Shown in pieces: positions 9,984-16,701 of a DNA stretch of 26,589 nt. A program made the translations under genes and the position numbers. The DNA comes from a virus. Under the pieces are notes generated by a model. That model was not told the DNA's origin, made no database searches, and saw nothing but the letters and a program-made list of their open reading frames with translations. The stretch is from the IMG/VR virus record IMGVR_UViG_3300017728_000090, positions 1 to 26,589 of that record, one strand, 5' to 3'. Position 1 is the first letter of the stretch. Every line of letters starts with the position of its first letter.

Positions 9984-10424
9984 CTATTTTTTAACACCTT
10001 TCATTTTTGGGTGCTTCATCAAAGAGCTATAGTCTCTAGTTAAAATTCCTGCCAAGTTATCGTCTATTTGAATATGTTTTCTATCTTGCGGAATCATTTG
10101 TTCTACTGATGGTTTACCACCAAACATTTGATCTGGACTACCCATCCCCATGATATTTGCCAGTCCAGCTTTACCGTTGGTAAGTGTTTTACCTCCCATT
10201 GTTGGCCATTCGTTTTTTGAATTAGCTGTTTCGTTTAAAACGTCATTTAATATTGAATTGTCTGTATAATCCTTTTTTTCAAATAACTGTTCGGCGTGTT
10301 CCATCATTTGGCCAAATTCTCCGTTAGAAGAAGGTTTACTAGCATTTAGTTCTTCTTTTAATGCCAATTTAACTTCTTTTCTAACTACCTTTCTAATAAC
10401 TTCTATTAAATCTGATTTTTTCAT
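9984..10424 (-). CDS. conserved phage protein with helical N-terminus, possible virion component
   Basis: I choose the ATG at 10422-10424, giving 146 aa beginning MKKSDLIEVIRKVV, because a strong TAAGGAG lies about 9 bases upstream; a longer frame to 10484 starts in AT-rich promoter-like sequence. The first ~30 residues are an amphipathic, highly charged helix (VRKEVKLALKEEL). The remainder is low-complexity and Gly/Met/Asn-rich, with LANIMGMGSPDQMFGG and a basic C-terminus MKHPKMKGVKK. No known domain is recognised. It abuts the gp25-like gene, so a structural or assembly role is plausible. A TATATTTATA-like box at 10463-10472 and a GATAAATA at 10452-10459 could make it the first gene of a late transcript. 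Confidence 0.65.
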   Translation of the reverse strand: MKKSDLIEVIRKVVRKEVKLALKEELNASKPSSNGEFGQMMEHAEQLFEKKDYTDNSILNDVLNETANSKNEWPTMGGKTLTNGKAGLANIMGMGSPDQMFGGKPSVEQMIPQDRKHIQIDDNLAGILTRDYSSLMKHPKMKGVKK

Positions 10425-10462
10425 CAATAAAATCTCCTTATTGTATACAATATTTATCAATA

Positions 10463-10472
10463 TATAAATATC
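10463..10472 (-). promoter_or_regulatory. GATATTTATA box, variant of the late promoter element
   Basis: The minus strand reads GATATTTATA, one base off the recurring TATATTTATA 10-mer, about 38 bases before the ATG at 10424 and overlapping no gene. A second candidate box, GATAAATA at about 10452-10459, lies closer to the gene and resembles T4 late boxes. Either could start a transcript for the 146-aa gene and the gp25/gp6 genes after it. Confidence 0.4.
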
Positions 10473-10492
10473 AATAAAGGACAAATATTAAC

Positions 10493-10945
10493 CTATAACC
10501 AAGGTAAGGTTACACCGCTAACAGTATTTACAGCCGTTCCAGTCGCAAACCACTGTAGAGCAACCAAAGATAGTATTTGAGGAGCTTGTCCTTTTGACGT
10601 AATATTAATAATTGTTGATCCTTGTTGTTCCCATATAGGACATGGGGAGGTTGGAGGTACAGCCGCAAATGCAGGCAACATACCTAATCCAAGAGAAGTT
10701 GCAAAAGCGGCCGCTCCAGATTTCATTAAAGTTAGTCCAGGATCTTTATCTTGATTGTATGCATTAATAAATATTCCGAATGCTGCCTGTCTAGCTATTG
10801 TTCCAGTAACTGATGGAGGGGTTGGGTTTCCAAAACCGTTAAAAAAAGCATCTGCCCACCCATTTGCAAAAGCTAGCGCGTTATTTGGTGGGTTAGCTTC
10901 TAATTTAGCTACTGCTGCTGCGAATGCTGGAGGATTAAATGCCAT
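10493..10945 (-). CDS. conserved small structural-cluster protein, function unknown
   Basis: A 150-aa protein rich in Ala, Pro, Gly and Phe, starting MAFNPPAFAAAVAKLEANPP. It is largely helical and hydrophobic in the middle (ARQAAFGIFINAYNQD, KSGAAAFATSLGLGMLPAF) but has no obvious single membrane span. The C-terminus is beta-like (TAVNTVSGVTLPWL). Its ATG lies 2 bases after the stop of the spike-like gene, so it is in the same operon. I do not recognise the family. The position between spike and gp25-like genes suggests a baseplate or tail-tube component, but no motif demonstrates it. Confidence 0.6.
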   Translation of the reverse strand: MAFNPPAFAAAVAKLEANPPNNALAFANGWADAFFNGFGNPTPPSVTGTIARQAAFGIFINAYNQDKDPGLTLMKSGAAAFATSLGLGMLPAFAAVPPTSPCPIWEQQGSTIINITSKGQAPQILSLVALQWFATGTAVNTVSGVTLPWL

Positions 10946-10947
10946 AA

Positions 10948-11337
10948 TTATAGTGTAAAGTTTTGAGGACTTAAAAATTGTTTTAGCCTACTTTTTATAG
11001 ATGAATATTTTGCAGCGTTAATTGGAGGCCCACTTGGTCCTACAGGAGTTGGATGGGTTTCTGCTGCTAGTTCGTCGCATAGTTCTTCTAATAATCCTAA
11101 TAGAGTATCTCCAAGTACAACTGGTTCCTCTGCACCTAAACCTAAATATATTTCAGGACTATTAATTATTGTTTCTCCTCCGCTATCAATATTAAATGTT
11201 CCATTAGTTGAAACACCTACAGTTTGATCTCCTATAATTAAAATAGCGTCGTTTCTTGCATTAAATAATAATCTATCAGAAGTTATTATTACCTGTTTAC
11301 CTTCGTATTTATTCGGGCTATCTGGTTTGTATGCCAT
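10948..11337 (-). CDS. spike-like beta-helix baseplate protein
   Basis: A 129-aa protein with ATAAGGAGATAAATT directly before ATG. Residues ~12-75 consist of short beta repeats (VIITSDRLLFNARNDAILII, then NIDSGGETIINSPEIYLG), as in the gp5 C-terminal beta-helix and Mu gp45/P2 gpV-type spikes. A helix with GDTLLGLLEELCDELAAETH follows. The motif THPTPVGPSGPP is characteristic of phage spike and related baseplate proteins. The protein probably sits at or near the tail tip and works with the hub protein encoded immediately upstream (12 bases apart). In T4 these functions are fused in gp5; here the needle-like part is a separate polypeptide. Confidence 0.75.
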   Translation of the reverse strand: MAYKPDSPNKYEGKQVIITSDRLLFNARNDAILIIGDQTVGVSTNGTFNIDSGGETIINSPEIYLGLGAEEPVVLGDTLLGLLEELCDELAAETHPTPVGPSGPPINAAKYSSIKSRLKQFLSPQNFTL

Positions 11338-11348
11338 AATTTATCTCC

Positions 11349-12995
11349 TTATACTAGATTATCCCAAGTTGGGTGGCTTCTAGGTACTCTTGAGAATGGA
11401 CCTGTTCCAGGCTGGTATTCCCAGTGCCATCTTTCTTTTATAACTGTTCTAATAAAACCATATGTTGCCATATTTGCAACTAACCATTTGTATGTTTTTG
11501 TAATTTCTCCAGGTGGGTACCCTGTAAAGTTTGGATCTGTTTTTGGATTTCCCCATCTTTTACCCATTCCTGTTTGTATATCAAATGCCTGTCCATTTTG
11601 ATGCTTAGATGAACCTGGACCAGCAGTTAAAGGATCAAAATATCCTGTTTGCCTACCTTGGGCCGCCCAACCATCCTCAAATGTTCCAGCCGGTTTTGAT
11701 AATCCAGACTTGGTGCCTTGATAGGCTCTATCAGCATTTTGCCTTCTCAATGTTCGTTGTCCACTAGTAGAATATCCAGGACCAGATGCATTTTCCATTG
11801 GTCTAAAACCACTATTTAATGTTATTGTTATTCCGTCTTTTCCAGCTGCTTGTTTTACCTGTAATATTTTATCAGCAAATTCTTTATTTACTATTTTTCC
11901 ATCTATAACAACACAAGTAATTTTTTTAACAAATGAACCTCTAGAATACGCATCAAATTCTCCTGCAACAGGTAATTCTTCAACTGCTTCTTCAATATCT
12001 GCATCAGGAGCTGGTGGTGGTGTTGGTTGGTCATCTGCTTGGTTTGTTCCGTTATCTGGGGAAGGATCTGCACTATCGTTGCCTGTTCCTCCTTCTCCTG
12101 ATTGTTGTTCTGCATTACCTCCACTAGATGCCCCTGGATCATTTGGTGTATCTACGCCTTGAATTGCCTCTCTTTCAGCTGCTTGTGCGCTTTCATAGGA
12201 TTGATCGTATGAATCAGCTAATTTTGATGATACGTCAATAGGAATACTTTGACCGTCTAATAGCCATACTCCTGATGCATCTTCGTTTATATTTTCCTGA
12301 TGATAAGAACTGTCAGTTGTTGAATGGCCATTTGATATTATAGTTATCGGGGATCCTGGAATTCCTGCACTTGACCAATCATTCTCTGTTGTTGCATCTG
12401 GAGTAGTACTACCAAATCGTATACTTTGGCCAAATCTTCCTTCTATTATAGTATCTCCTTCATATGGAAATATTCTAGCTACCGATTCTGGCTCAAAATA
12501 CTCTCCAAAAGGTAGGTCATTTACATCTCCTTTTGGGTTTCCTGTAAAACTTCTATAGTCTTTGTCGTCATCTCCAGCTTTTGCTATATTATAACTTGCT
12601 GCTGGAAGTCCATTGTGATTCACCCCTTGCCAAACACCAATTGGCATACTTAAATAATATTTTTCTTGGGCTGCGCTTCGCAATTGAGCCGCTCTACTTG
12701 CTCCGGCGAGTAATAAAATTACTTCTCCTAATAATGGGTATTGCCTTAAATTTGGAAACAAAGGATTATACCAGTTACAAGAGGCAGCTGCTATTCCAAA
12801 TTGTCTTGGAAATGCTCTTGCCTGAACAGATCCAATTATTCTATATTGACTAGGATTCCAAGCAGGGTGAGACGTATCAAGAATAATGTCTACAACTTCG
12901 GCTGATTCTAATATTCCTTGTTGTACTTCTTTAGCTTGATTATTCTGTGCTTGGACAGGTTTATTACTTTTCTTGCTTGGTTGTATTCTTGGCAT
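11349..12995 (-). CDS. baseplate hub protein with C-terminal M15 peptidase domain
   Basis: A 548-aa protein that appears to combine a gp5-type hub with a cell-wall peptidase. Residues ~30-255 are beta-rich and include LLGEVILLL and RFGQSIRFGSTTPDA, the latter typical of hub/OB-fold proteins. A Ser/Gly/Asp/Pro-rich linker spans ~258-345. Residues ~355-535 form an M15 (VanY / L-Ala-D-Glu type) peptidase: NSGFRPM at ~394-400, the zinc-ligand signature SKHQNGQAFDI with His465 and Asp472, and ERWHWEY with His524 and Glu526. The enzyme would cut peptidoglycan stem peptides during penetration, in place of the lysozyme domain of T4 gp5. The start at 12995 lies inside the 3' end of the preceding gene (overlap 32 bases). 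Confidence 0.82.
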   Translation of the reverse strand: MPRIQPSKKSNKPVQAQNNQAKEVQQGILESAEVVDIILDTSHPAWNPSQYRIIGSVQARAFPRQFGIAAASCNWYNPLFPNLRQYPLLGEVILLLAGASRAAQLRSAAQEKYYLSMPIGVWQGVNHNGLPAASYNIAKAGDDDKDYRSFTGNPKGDVNDLPFGEYFEPESVARIFPYEGDTIIEGRFGQSIRFGSTTPDATTENDWSSAGIPGSPITIISNGHSTTDSSYHQENINEDASGVWLLDGQSIPIDVSSKLADSYDQSYESAQAAEREAIQGVDTPNDPGASSGGNAEQQSGEGGTGNDSADPSPDNGTNQADDQPTPPPAPDADIEEAVEELPVAGEFDAYSRGSFVKKITCVVIDGKIVNKEFADKILQVKQAAGKDGITITLNSGFRPMENASGPGYSTSGQRTLRRQNADRAYQGTKSGLSKPAGTFEDGWAAQGRQTGYFDPLTAGPGSSKHQNGQAFDIQTGMGKRWGNPKTDPNFTGYPPGEITKTYKWLVANMATYGFIRTVIKERWHWEYQPGTGPFSRVPRSHPTWDNLV

Positions 12996-13341
12996 TTTCT
13001 TCTTCCCATTTTACGGGTTGCTCTGATTGTTTTATTGTTTCCAATAGTTGTTTTCTTTCTTCATCACTTAGACTAAAATCACCACCTTCAGATTCTGATC
13101 TAGTCATAGCTCGTTGGACTATACTAGCCATTTTAACTAACATGTCGTCATTTTTAATTCCAACATCTAAATAATCCTTTATTAACGGTACTAAAATAGT
13201 TGCATCACTAATGTTTTTAATTAGTGGATGTAGTTGTGCAATTAAAGAATTTATCTGCTTATCTTTTTTCTTAGAATTTGTGTGTATTTCCTTTAATAAG
13301 TCAGAAAAATTCTTACCTTGAAATATTTCGTCTTCAAACAT
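12964..13341 (-). CDS. conserved small cytoplasmic protein heading the baseplate operon
   Basis: The ATG at 13339-13341 gives 125 aa starting MFEDEIFQGKNFSDLLKEI; the frame stays open upstream to 13416, but that stretch lies inside the terminator and promoter region and is unlikely to be translated. The protein is acidic and almost wholly alpha-helical, with coiled-coil-like segments (IHTNSKKKDKQINSLIAQLH; ERKQLLETIKQSEQP). No enzyme motif is visible. It overlaps the hub gene by 32 bases. Position at the head of the baseplate operon suggests an assembly chaperone or hub accessory protein. A TATATTTATA box lies only 15 bases before the start, with AAAGGGA between as a possible ribosome site. 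Confidence 0.7.
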   Translation of the reverse strand: MFEDEIFQGKNFSDLLKEIHTNSKKKDKQINSLIAQLHPLIKNISDATILVPLIKDYLDVGIKNDDMLVKMASIVQRAMTRSESEGGDFSLSDEERKQLLETIKQSEQPVKWEEENAKNTTKQEK

Positions 13342-13356
13342 AATAATTCCCTTTAG

Positions 13357-13366
13357 TATAAATATA
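13357..13366 (-). promoter_or_regulatory. TATATTTATA box, putative late promoter of baseplate operon
   Basis: An exact copy of the recurring TATATTTATA 10-mer on the minus strand. It lies just after an intrinsic terminator (13375-13414) and 15 bases before the ATG at 13341. The arrangement terminator - box - gene is the strongest positional argument in the window that this element starts transcription. Confidence 0.6.
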
Positions 13367-13374
13367 GTATTTCT

Positions 13375-13414
13375 GCAAAAAACAGAAAGGGCCTGGAAAT
13401 TTCTTCCCAAGCCC
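13375..13414 (-). terminator. strong intrinsic terminator
   Basis: On the minus strand GGGCTTGGGAA, loop GAAA, then TTTCCAGGCCC forms an 11-bp stem (13389-13414) closed by a GAAA tetraloop, with only two G-T wobbles. It is followed at once by TTTCTGTTTTTT. This is a textbook Rho-independent terminator. It lies 22 bases after the stop of the 75-aa membrane protein and ends the outer-membrane-protein/holin-like unit before the baseplate operon. Confidence 0.9.
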
Positions 13415-13436
13415 AATGTATTAAGTAATGTTTATA

Positions 13437-13664
13437 TTACTTTTTGTTTACGAAAAATTGTGCAATAATCAATAACACAACTAACCCTACAAATCCACCA
13501 TTACCTAGTGAACTTACTAAAGCAGTTAAATTAGCTATTACATCAAATCCGAATACTGTACCGCCAGTTAAGACAGTCCAAAGAATTGTTACAGGTAAAA
13601 TTGCCAACAATACTGTTGATAATCCACCAAAAAATCCTGTTATGTATTTAATTACATTATCCAT
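13437..13664 (-). CDS. small two-span membrane protein, holin-sized
   Basis: A 75-aa protein with AAGAGGAG eight bases before ATG. It has two hydrophobic spans, about residues 12-34 (GGLSTVLLAILPVTILWTV) and 50-71 (ALVSSLGNGGFVGLVVLLII), separated by a short Gly/Phe-rich turn, and a basic end FFVNKK. Size, two spans and charged tail fit class II/III holins, and it sits beside late genes. However, no endolysin gene lies next to it and no holin family signature can be recognised, so a non-lytic membrane role is equally possible. A strong terminator follows directly, which would make it the last gene of its transcript. Confidence 0.65.
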   Translation of the reverse strand: MDNVIKYITGFFGGLSTVLLAILPVTILWTVLTGGTVFGFDVIANLTALVSSLGNGGFVGLVVLLIIAQFFVNKK

Positions 13665-13727
13665 TTGAGTTTCTCCTCTTTTTTAAAATTAATAATTGTC
13701 GAGAGCATTTGTCCATTTGGACGTTAA

Positions 13728-14138
13728 TTAAAATTTAAGACCGAAACCTAACATTAGGTTCGTAGTCTTATCTCCTGTTGAGTAAACCACTTTAGGGTCT
13801 ACGTATACACCTTTGTGTATTGTGAATAATTTACCTAGACCAATATTTAAATTGTCTGTGTCTAAGCCTTTTGTTGCAGCATATACAAAATATCCTTTTA
13901 CAAAATATCTTGCATGGAAATCTAGTTCCATATCTACCGTCGAGTCTGCCTGTGAAACGGATAGGCCGATCATAAGATCGTCTGTCACGCCATATCCAAC
14001 AGTTGGTGCCACTGCCCATTCTGTCCATGCAACGTTTGCAACGTCACCAGTACCAATGTACCAATCGCCTTTTGTTTGAGCCTGTGTACTTAATAAAGTT
14101 GCACATGCCAATACTACTGTTAAAATAATTGTTCTCAT
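13728..14138 (-). CDS. outer-membrane beta-barrel protein encoded by the phage
   Basis: A 136-aa protein with AAAGGAGAG before ATG. Residues 1-20 form a Sec signal peptide (basic start, ILTVVLACATLLSTQAQ, cleavage probably after AQA or AQ). The mature part alternates hydrophobic and polar residues in strands (DWYIGTG, VAPTVGYGV, LMIGLSVSQ, MELDFHARYFV, NIGLGKLF, TTNLMLGFGLKF) and ends with Phe, the usual BAM recognition residue. This is the pattern of a small porin- or Opa-like barrel, here about six to eight strands. Phage-encoded outer-membrane proteins can block receptors or alter the envelope; that role is inferred. It has its own TATATTTATA box and an unusual repeat-bearing leader. Confidence 0.8.
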   Translation of the reverse strand: MRTIILTVVLACATLLSTQAQTKGDWYIGTGDVANVAWTEWAVAPTVGYGVTDDLMIGLSVSQADSTVDMELDFHARYFVKGYFVYAATKGLDTDNLNIGLGKLFTIHKGVYVDPKVVYSTGDKTTNLMLGFGLKF

Positions 14139-14249
14139 AAATTCTCTCCTTTGTTTGCTTGTTTAGAATGCTCTCTATTTAAGCCTTTATTGAATAACCT
14201 CGCGCTATTCATATAACCTTTATTTAATAACCTTTTTTCTATAACCGAA
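14139..14249 (-). repeat. leader with GGTTAT repeats upstream of outer-membrane gene
   Basis: The untranslated leader between the TATATTTATA box and the outer-membrane gene contains two imperfect copies of AGGTTATTnAATAAAGG (minus strand; about 14214-14230 and 14184-14200) and four GGTTAT hexamers in all. Each long copy carries an inverted repeat TTATTnAATAA. It may form RNA structure or bind a regulator. No function can be shown from sequence alone. Confidence 0.5.
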
Positions 14250-14259
14250 TATAAATATA
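14250..14259 (-). promoter_or_regulatory. TATATTTATA box, putative late promoter of outer-membrane gene
   Basis: An exact copy of the 10-mer on the minus strand, lying 5 bases before the last codons of the sigma-factor gene end (stop at 14265) and about 111 bases before the ATG at 14138. Transcription from here would give a leader of roughly 100 bases. Confidence 0.55.
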
Positions 14260-14264
14260 CTTTT

Positions 14265-15032
14265 TTAATTAAAAAAATTTCCATTTTGAAATTTAATAAA
14301 ATTTGCTGCGAAATCTTTTTTTATGACATTCACAACCTTAGTAATGTGTTGTGTTTTAGTGTCAGTCATTTCCCTAATTAAAATATATAGGGCTTTTTTA
14401 TTAAAAATTTCTATGTTTTTTCTTTCTTCGAATAGCCTTAAAACTGCATATGCTATTCTTTTATCTCTAGAAGATCTAAACCTTTCTTCAATTATACGAT
14501 AATAATATTCAGAAAATCTTTCCATAAAGACGTCTAAATCGTCTCTATATTCTTCAAGCGTTGTTTCTTGTTGAAGGTCTCTTTCTCTATCTATTTGTAC
14601 AATAGGTTTTTTTGATTTTAAATCTCTATAATTTTTGTTATTGTTTTGAATCAAATAATTTTTAGCGACTATACTAAAATATGAAAAAGCTTTACCTTTA
14701 CCTTCAACAAATTTAGGTAGTTTTTCAAGCATAAAAGCTATAACTTCGTGTTGTATTTCTTTTGGTCCTCCATCAAAGTAATAAAACTTAAATGTGTGAA
14801 TTATGTTTTCAGCTAATTTCATTAGAGGCGTATGTATGAACTCGTTGTACACTTTATTTTTAAGTACCATTTTAGGTTCTTTATTATAGGCAATAATTGC
14901 ACGCTCAGTTTCCAAAGTAAAATACATTTTATTTTTTCTTGGACGGCCACGCTTTGTTTTAAGTGCTTCTATGGCTGCTAATTCTCGTTCTTTTTCTAAT
15001 TCAGAATAAAATTTTTCTACTGGACTATCCAT
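14265..15032 (-). CDS. late-transcription sigma factor, gp55-like
   Basis: A 255-aa protein. Residues ~42-140 match the sigma-2-like core of T4 gp55: TPLMKLAENIIHTFKFYYF (region 2.1-like) and GKGKAFSYFSIVAKNYLIQN (region 2.3/2.4-like, promoter melting and -10 recognition). An AT-hook-like KRGRPRK lies at 27-33. The C-terminal part (~190-247) contains ALYILIREMTDTKTQHITK, which could be a helix-turn-helix. T4 gp55 is 185 aa and lacks region 4, so this protein is longer. It would direct host RNA polymerase to late promoters, plausibly the TATATTTATA boxes seen here. It ends the operon starting at 16695, with an 8-base overlap with the single-TM gene upstream. Late genes follow directly. Confidence 0.78.
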   Translation of the reverse strand: MDSPVEKFYSELEKERELAAIEALKTKRGRPRKNKMYFTLETERAIIAYNKEPKMVLKNKVYNEFIHTPLMKLAENIIHTFKFYYFDGGPKEIQHEVIAFMLEKLPKFVEGKGKAFSYFSIVAKNYLIQNNNKNYRDLKSKKPIVQIDRERDLQQETTLEEYRDDLDVFMERFSEYYYRIIEERFRSSRDKRIAYAVLRLFEERKNIEIFNKKALYILIREMTDTKTQHITKVVNVIKKDFAANFIKFQNGNFFN

Positions 15033-15327
15033 CGTTTTGCTCTTTAAATAACTTTTCTATTTTATTTATTTCGTCTTTTATCATATTAAATGTTGTTCCA
15101 ACTTCATCATCGCTTTCAAACATTTTTTGATTATCTAATTCTTTAATTTTATTAAGTATTAAAATCAAGGATTGGCCAACTGAAGATACCCAAACAAAAC
15201 TTTCGTTATTTGCGTCCTCTAATTTTTCATTTTTTATAAGTAAATTAAAAGCTGCATATCCTAACAATAAAACTAAAATGATTAAGACTGCTATTATAAC
15301 AAATAAGGTTGTTGGATAAATTTCCAT
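15025..15327 (-). CDS. single-span membrane protein, function unknown
   Basis: A 100-aa protein. Residues ~8-31 (FVIIAVLIILVLLLGYAAF) form one membrane span near the N-terminus. The rest is a soluble, acidic, helical tail (KIKELDNQKMF, KDEINKIEKLFKEQ), likely cytoplasmic and able to form a coiled coil. The start overlaps the stop of the HD-domain gene as TAATG, and its own end overlaps the sigma-factor start by 8 bases, so the three are co-translated. I recognise no family. Tight coupling to a sigma factor is not evidence for a regulatory role by itself. Confidence 0.65.
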   Translation of the reverse strand: MEIYPTTLFVIIAVLIILVLLLGYAAFNLLIKNEKLEDANNESFVWVSSVGQSLILILNKIKELDNQKMFESDDEVGTTFNMIKDEINKIEKLFKEQNDG

Positions 15328-16088
15328 TATTTATCTTCCCCAAATAAATCTTTAAAAAGATCTGCAGCATTATCGTTGGCACTAGATACCTTTGGTTTTT
15401 TGCCGTATGGTTTTGGATTATTTGCAAAAGCTTGTGTTACCTTATCCTTGTTTTTCCATTGTTCATATTCTATTCTAGAAGCCATATGGTCTGCATGATG
15501 TAATACAATTGGTAGATTATTCCATAATGCCTTTTCCTTTCCCCATGGTTTTAAATATGCATCGTTAGCAGAATCATAAACTCCGTCATGAGTAAGTATT
15601 CCTATCATCTCATTTTGGGAAAAGGAAATTCCATAATTTGAAAGTAACCAAATACTCCTATGAGGTACAGTCATATGTTGAATTTTAGGATTAGGGTCAT
15701 ATATTTTTCCTTGATTTTTTCTATGCCATTCGCTAGGGTTTGGTACGTAGTATTCATTTTCATTATCACCAACCTTTCCTAAATCGTGGTTTAGGGCACA
15801 AAACATTAGCTCTTCATGTGTATAGTTACTCATATCTGCACCCATGTCTTTCCATAAATTGTACAGTTGATCTGCGCATTTGCAAACCCTTAATACATGA
15901 TCGACATAGCCTCCTGCCCAGCTGTTGTGAAAATGTTCTATACCAGAAGCTGGCGCCAATGACATTCTATCGGCAAAACCGTTATACATTTCTAAAAGAG
16001 CTCGTTTTCTTTCACCTTCAAAATTGTCGTTAATTACTTTTAGTAAATCATTCCAATTTTCTAATATTTTTCTTTCGTCTAAATTCAT
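15327..16088 (-). CDS. HD-domain metal-dependent phosphohydrolase
   Basis: A 253-aa protein with the HD signature: His64 in GGYVDHVLRV, His101-Asp102 in FCALNHDLGKVGD, His143 in TVPHRS, and Asp200 in VLHHADHMASR. These give the H...HD...H...D set of metal ligands of the HD superfamily, whose members hydrolyse nucleotides or phosphodiesters. The substrate cannot be read from sequence. Phage HD proteins have been linked to nucleotide-pool or (p)ppGpp turnover, but this is only analogy. The C-terminus after ~residue 220 is a basic linker followed by an acidic-hydrophobic tail ADLFKDLFGEDK. It starts one base after the 80-aa gene ends and couples to the next gene by TAATG. Confidence 0.8.
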   Translation of the reverse strand: MNLDERKILENWNDLLKVINDNFEGERKRALLEMYNGFADRMSLAPASGIEHFHNSWAGGYVDHVLRVCKCADQLYNLWKDMGADMSNYTHEELMFCALNHDLGKVGDNENEYYVPNPSEWHRKNQGKIYDPNPKIQHMTVPHRSIWLLSNYGISFSQNEMIGILTHDGVYDSANDAYLKPWGKEKALWNNLPIVLHHADHMASRIEYEQWKNKDKVTQAFANNPKPYGKKPKVSSANDNAADLFKDLFGEDK

Positions 16089-16089
16089 A

Positions 16090-16332
16090 TTATTCTCCGT
16101 ATAAACTAAATTGGCGTGGGGGTTCTGGTGCTTTTTCTACCTGATCAATAGAGTATACCTTTCCATCAAAGGCTGCTAGGTGATAGTCTCTGCATCCAGT
16201 ATCTCTAAATATATATTCTAAACCATCCGTTAATGATTCAAGTATTGTATCTGTTCTGCCTACAGGTTTCCATCTGTCTCCTGGGGCTACTCTTTCTAGA
16301 ACTAGTGTTTTAATTTCTTCAATTTTTGCCAT
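16090..16332 (-). CDS. small protein of the sigma-factor operon, function unknown
   Basis: The ATG at 16330-16332 gives 80 aa beginning MAKIEEIKTLVLERV; a slightly longer frame would need TTG. It overlaps nothing downstream and begins inside the stop codon region of the preceding gene (stop at 16334). The protein has an N-terminal helix, then a short beta-like part with DGLEYIFRDTGCRDYHLAAF and GKVYSIDQVEKAP, ending PPRQFSLYGE. No domain is recognised. Compact position between two genes of the same operon supports it as real. Confidence 0.6.
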   Translation of the reverse strand: MAKIEEIKTLVLERVAPGDRWKPVGRTDTILESLTDGLEYIFRDTGCRDYHLAAFDGKVYSIDQVEKAPEPPRQFSLYGE

Positions 16333-16333
16333 A

Positions 16334-16567
16334 TTAATCAAATAATAATTTTAATTGTTTTTTGTCTTTAGTTATATTTTCGTCTTCAATTATACCAAAA
16401 GCATCTTTAACTGATGATTCGTGGTAACCTAAAGCATGCGCCATTCTAATACAAACTATTTTAAATTCTTTGCATGTCATTTCGTTTGGTAATTTTAATT
16501 CTATAGATTTTGCTTCTTTAGTATCATTACCTCTCTTGTAAATTAAAGTATCGTATTTCGTATCCAT
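16334..16567 (-). CDS. small acidic/basic protein, function unknown
   Basis: I start it at ATG 16565-16567 (77 aa, MDTKYDTLIYKRGNDTKEA), because TTTGGAG lies about 11 bases upstream; an in-frame ATG seven codons earlier has no ribosome site. A short helical region contains CKEFKIVCIRMAHALGYHES, followed by VKDAFGIIEDENITKD and a basic end. No family is recognised. It overlaps the 3' end of the 50-aa TM gene by 25 bases in another frame, which makes this stretch doubly coding if both are real. Confidence 0.55.
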   Translation of the reverse strand: MDTKYDTLIYKRGNDTKEAKSIELKLPNEMTCKEFKIVCIRMAHALGYHESSVKDAFGIIEDENITKDKKQLKLLFD

Positions 16568-16695
16568 TTTAAAAAAATCTCCAAACATATAATTGGTATA
16601 ATTAGTATCATTATAAAAAAACAGACTAGAGCTATAATAACTAAAGCTATAAAAACTATAGCGAATACTATTAATTCTTCTAGTAATTCTTTCAT
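16543..16695 (-). CDS. 50-aa hydrophobic membrane peptide
   Basis: The frame runs from ATG 16693-16695 to TAA 16543-16545: a short acidic start MKELLEEL, then one long or two short membrane spans (IVFAIVFIALVIIALVCFF and IMILIIPIICLEIF) and a basic end LKWIRNTIL. It would be the first gene of the sigma-factor operon, and its start lies only 6 bases after a 17-bp promoter-like core, so the message may be nearly leaderless. The strongly hydrophobic composition is not expected by chance in AT-rich non-coding DNA of this length, though Ile/Leu/Phe codons are AT-rich. No database family can be named. Confidence 0.5.
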   Translation of the reverse strand: MKELLEELIVFAIVFIALVIIALVCFFIMILIIPIICLEIFLKWIRNTIL

Positions 16696-16701
16696 ATAAT
16701 A

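Noticed and set aside
10425-10484. Longer start for the 146-aa gene (MSFIDIYILIN...)
   Set aside because: It begins within promoter-like AT-rich DNA, and the internal ATG at 10424 has a strong TAAGGAG.
13342-13416. Longer start for the protein at 12964-13341
   Set aside because: The extra 25 codons lie over the terminator stem and promoter box.
13669-13727. GTCC-AAAT-GGAC hairpin as a terminator after the outer-membrane gene
   Set aside because: A four- to five-base stem and no following T-run; the real terminator is at 13375-13414.
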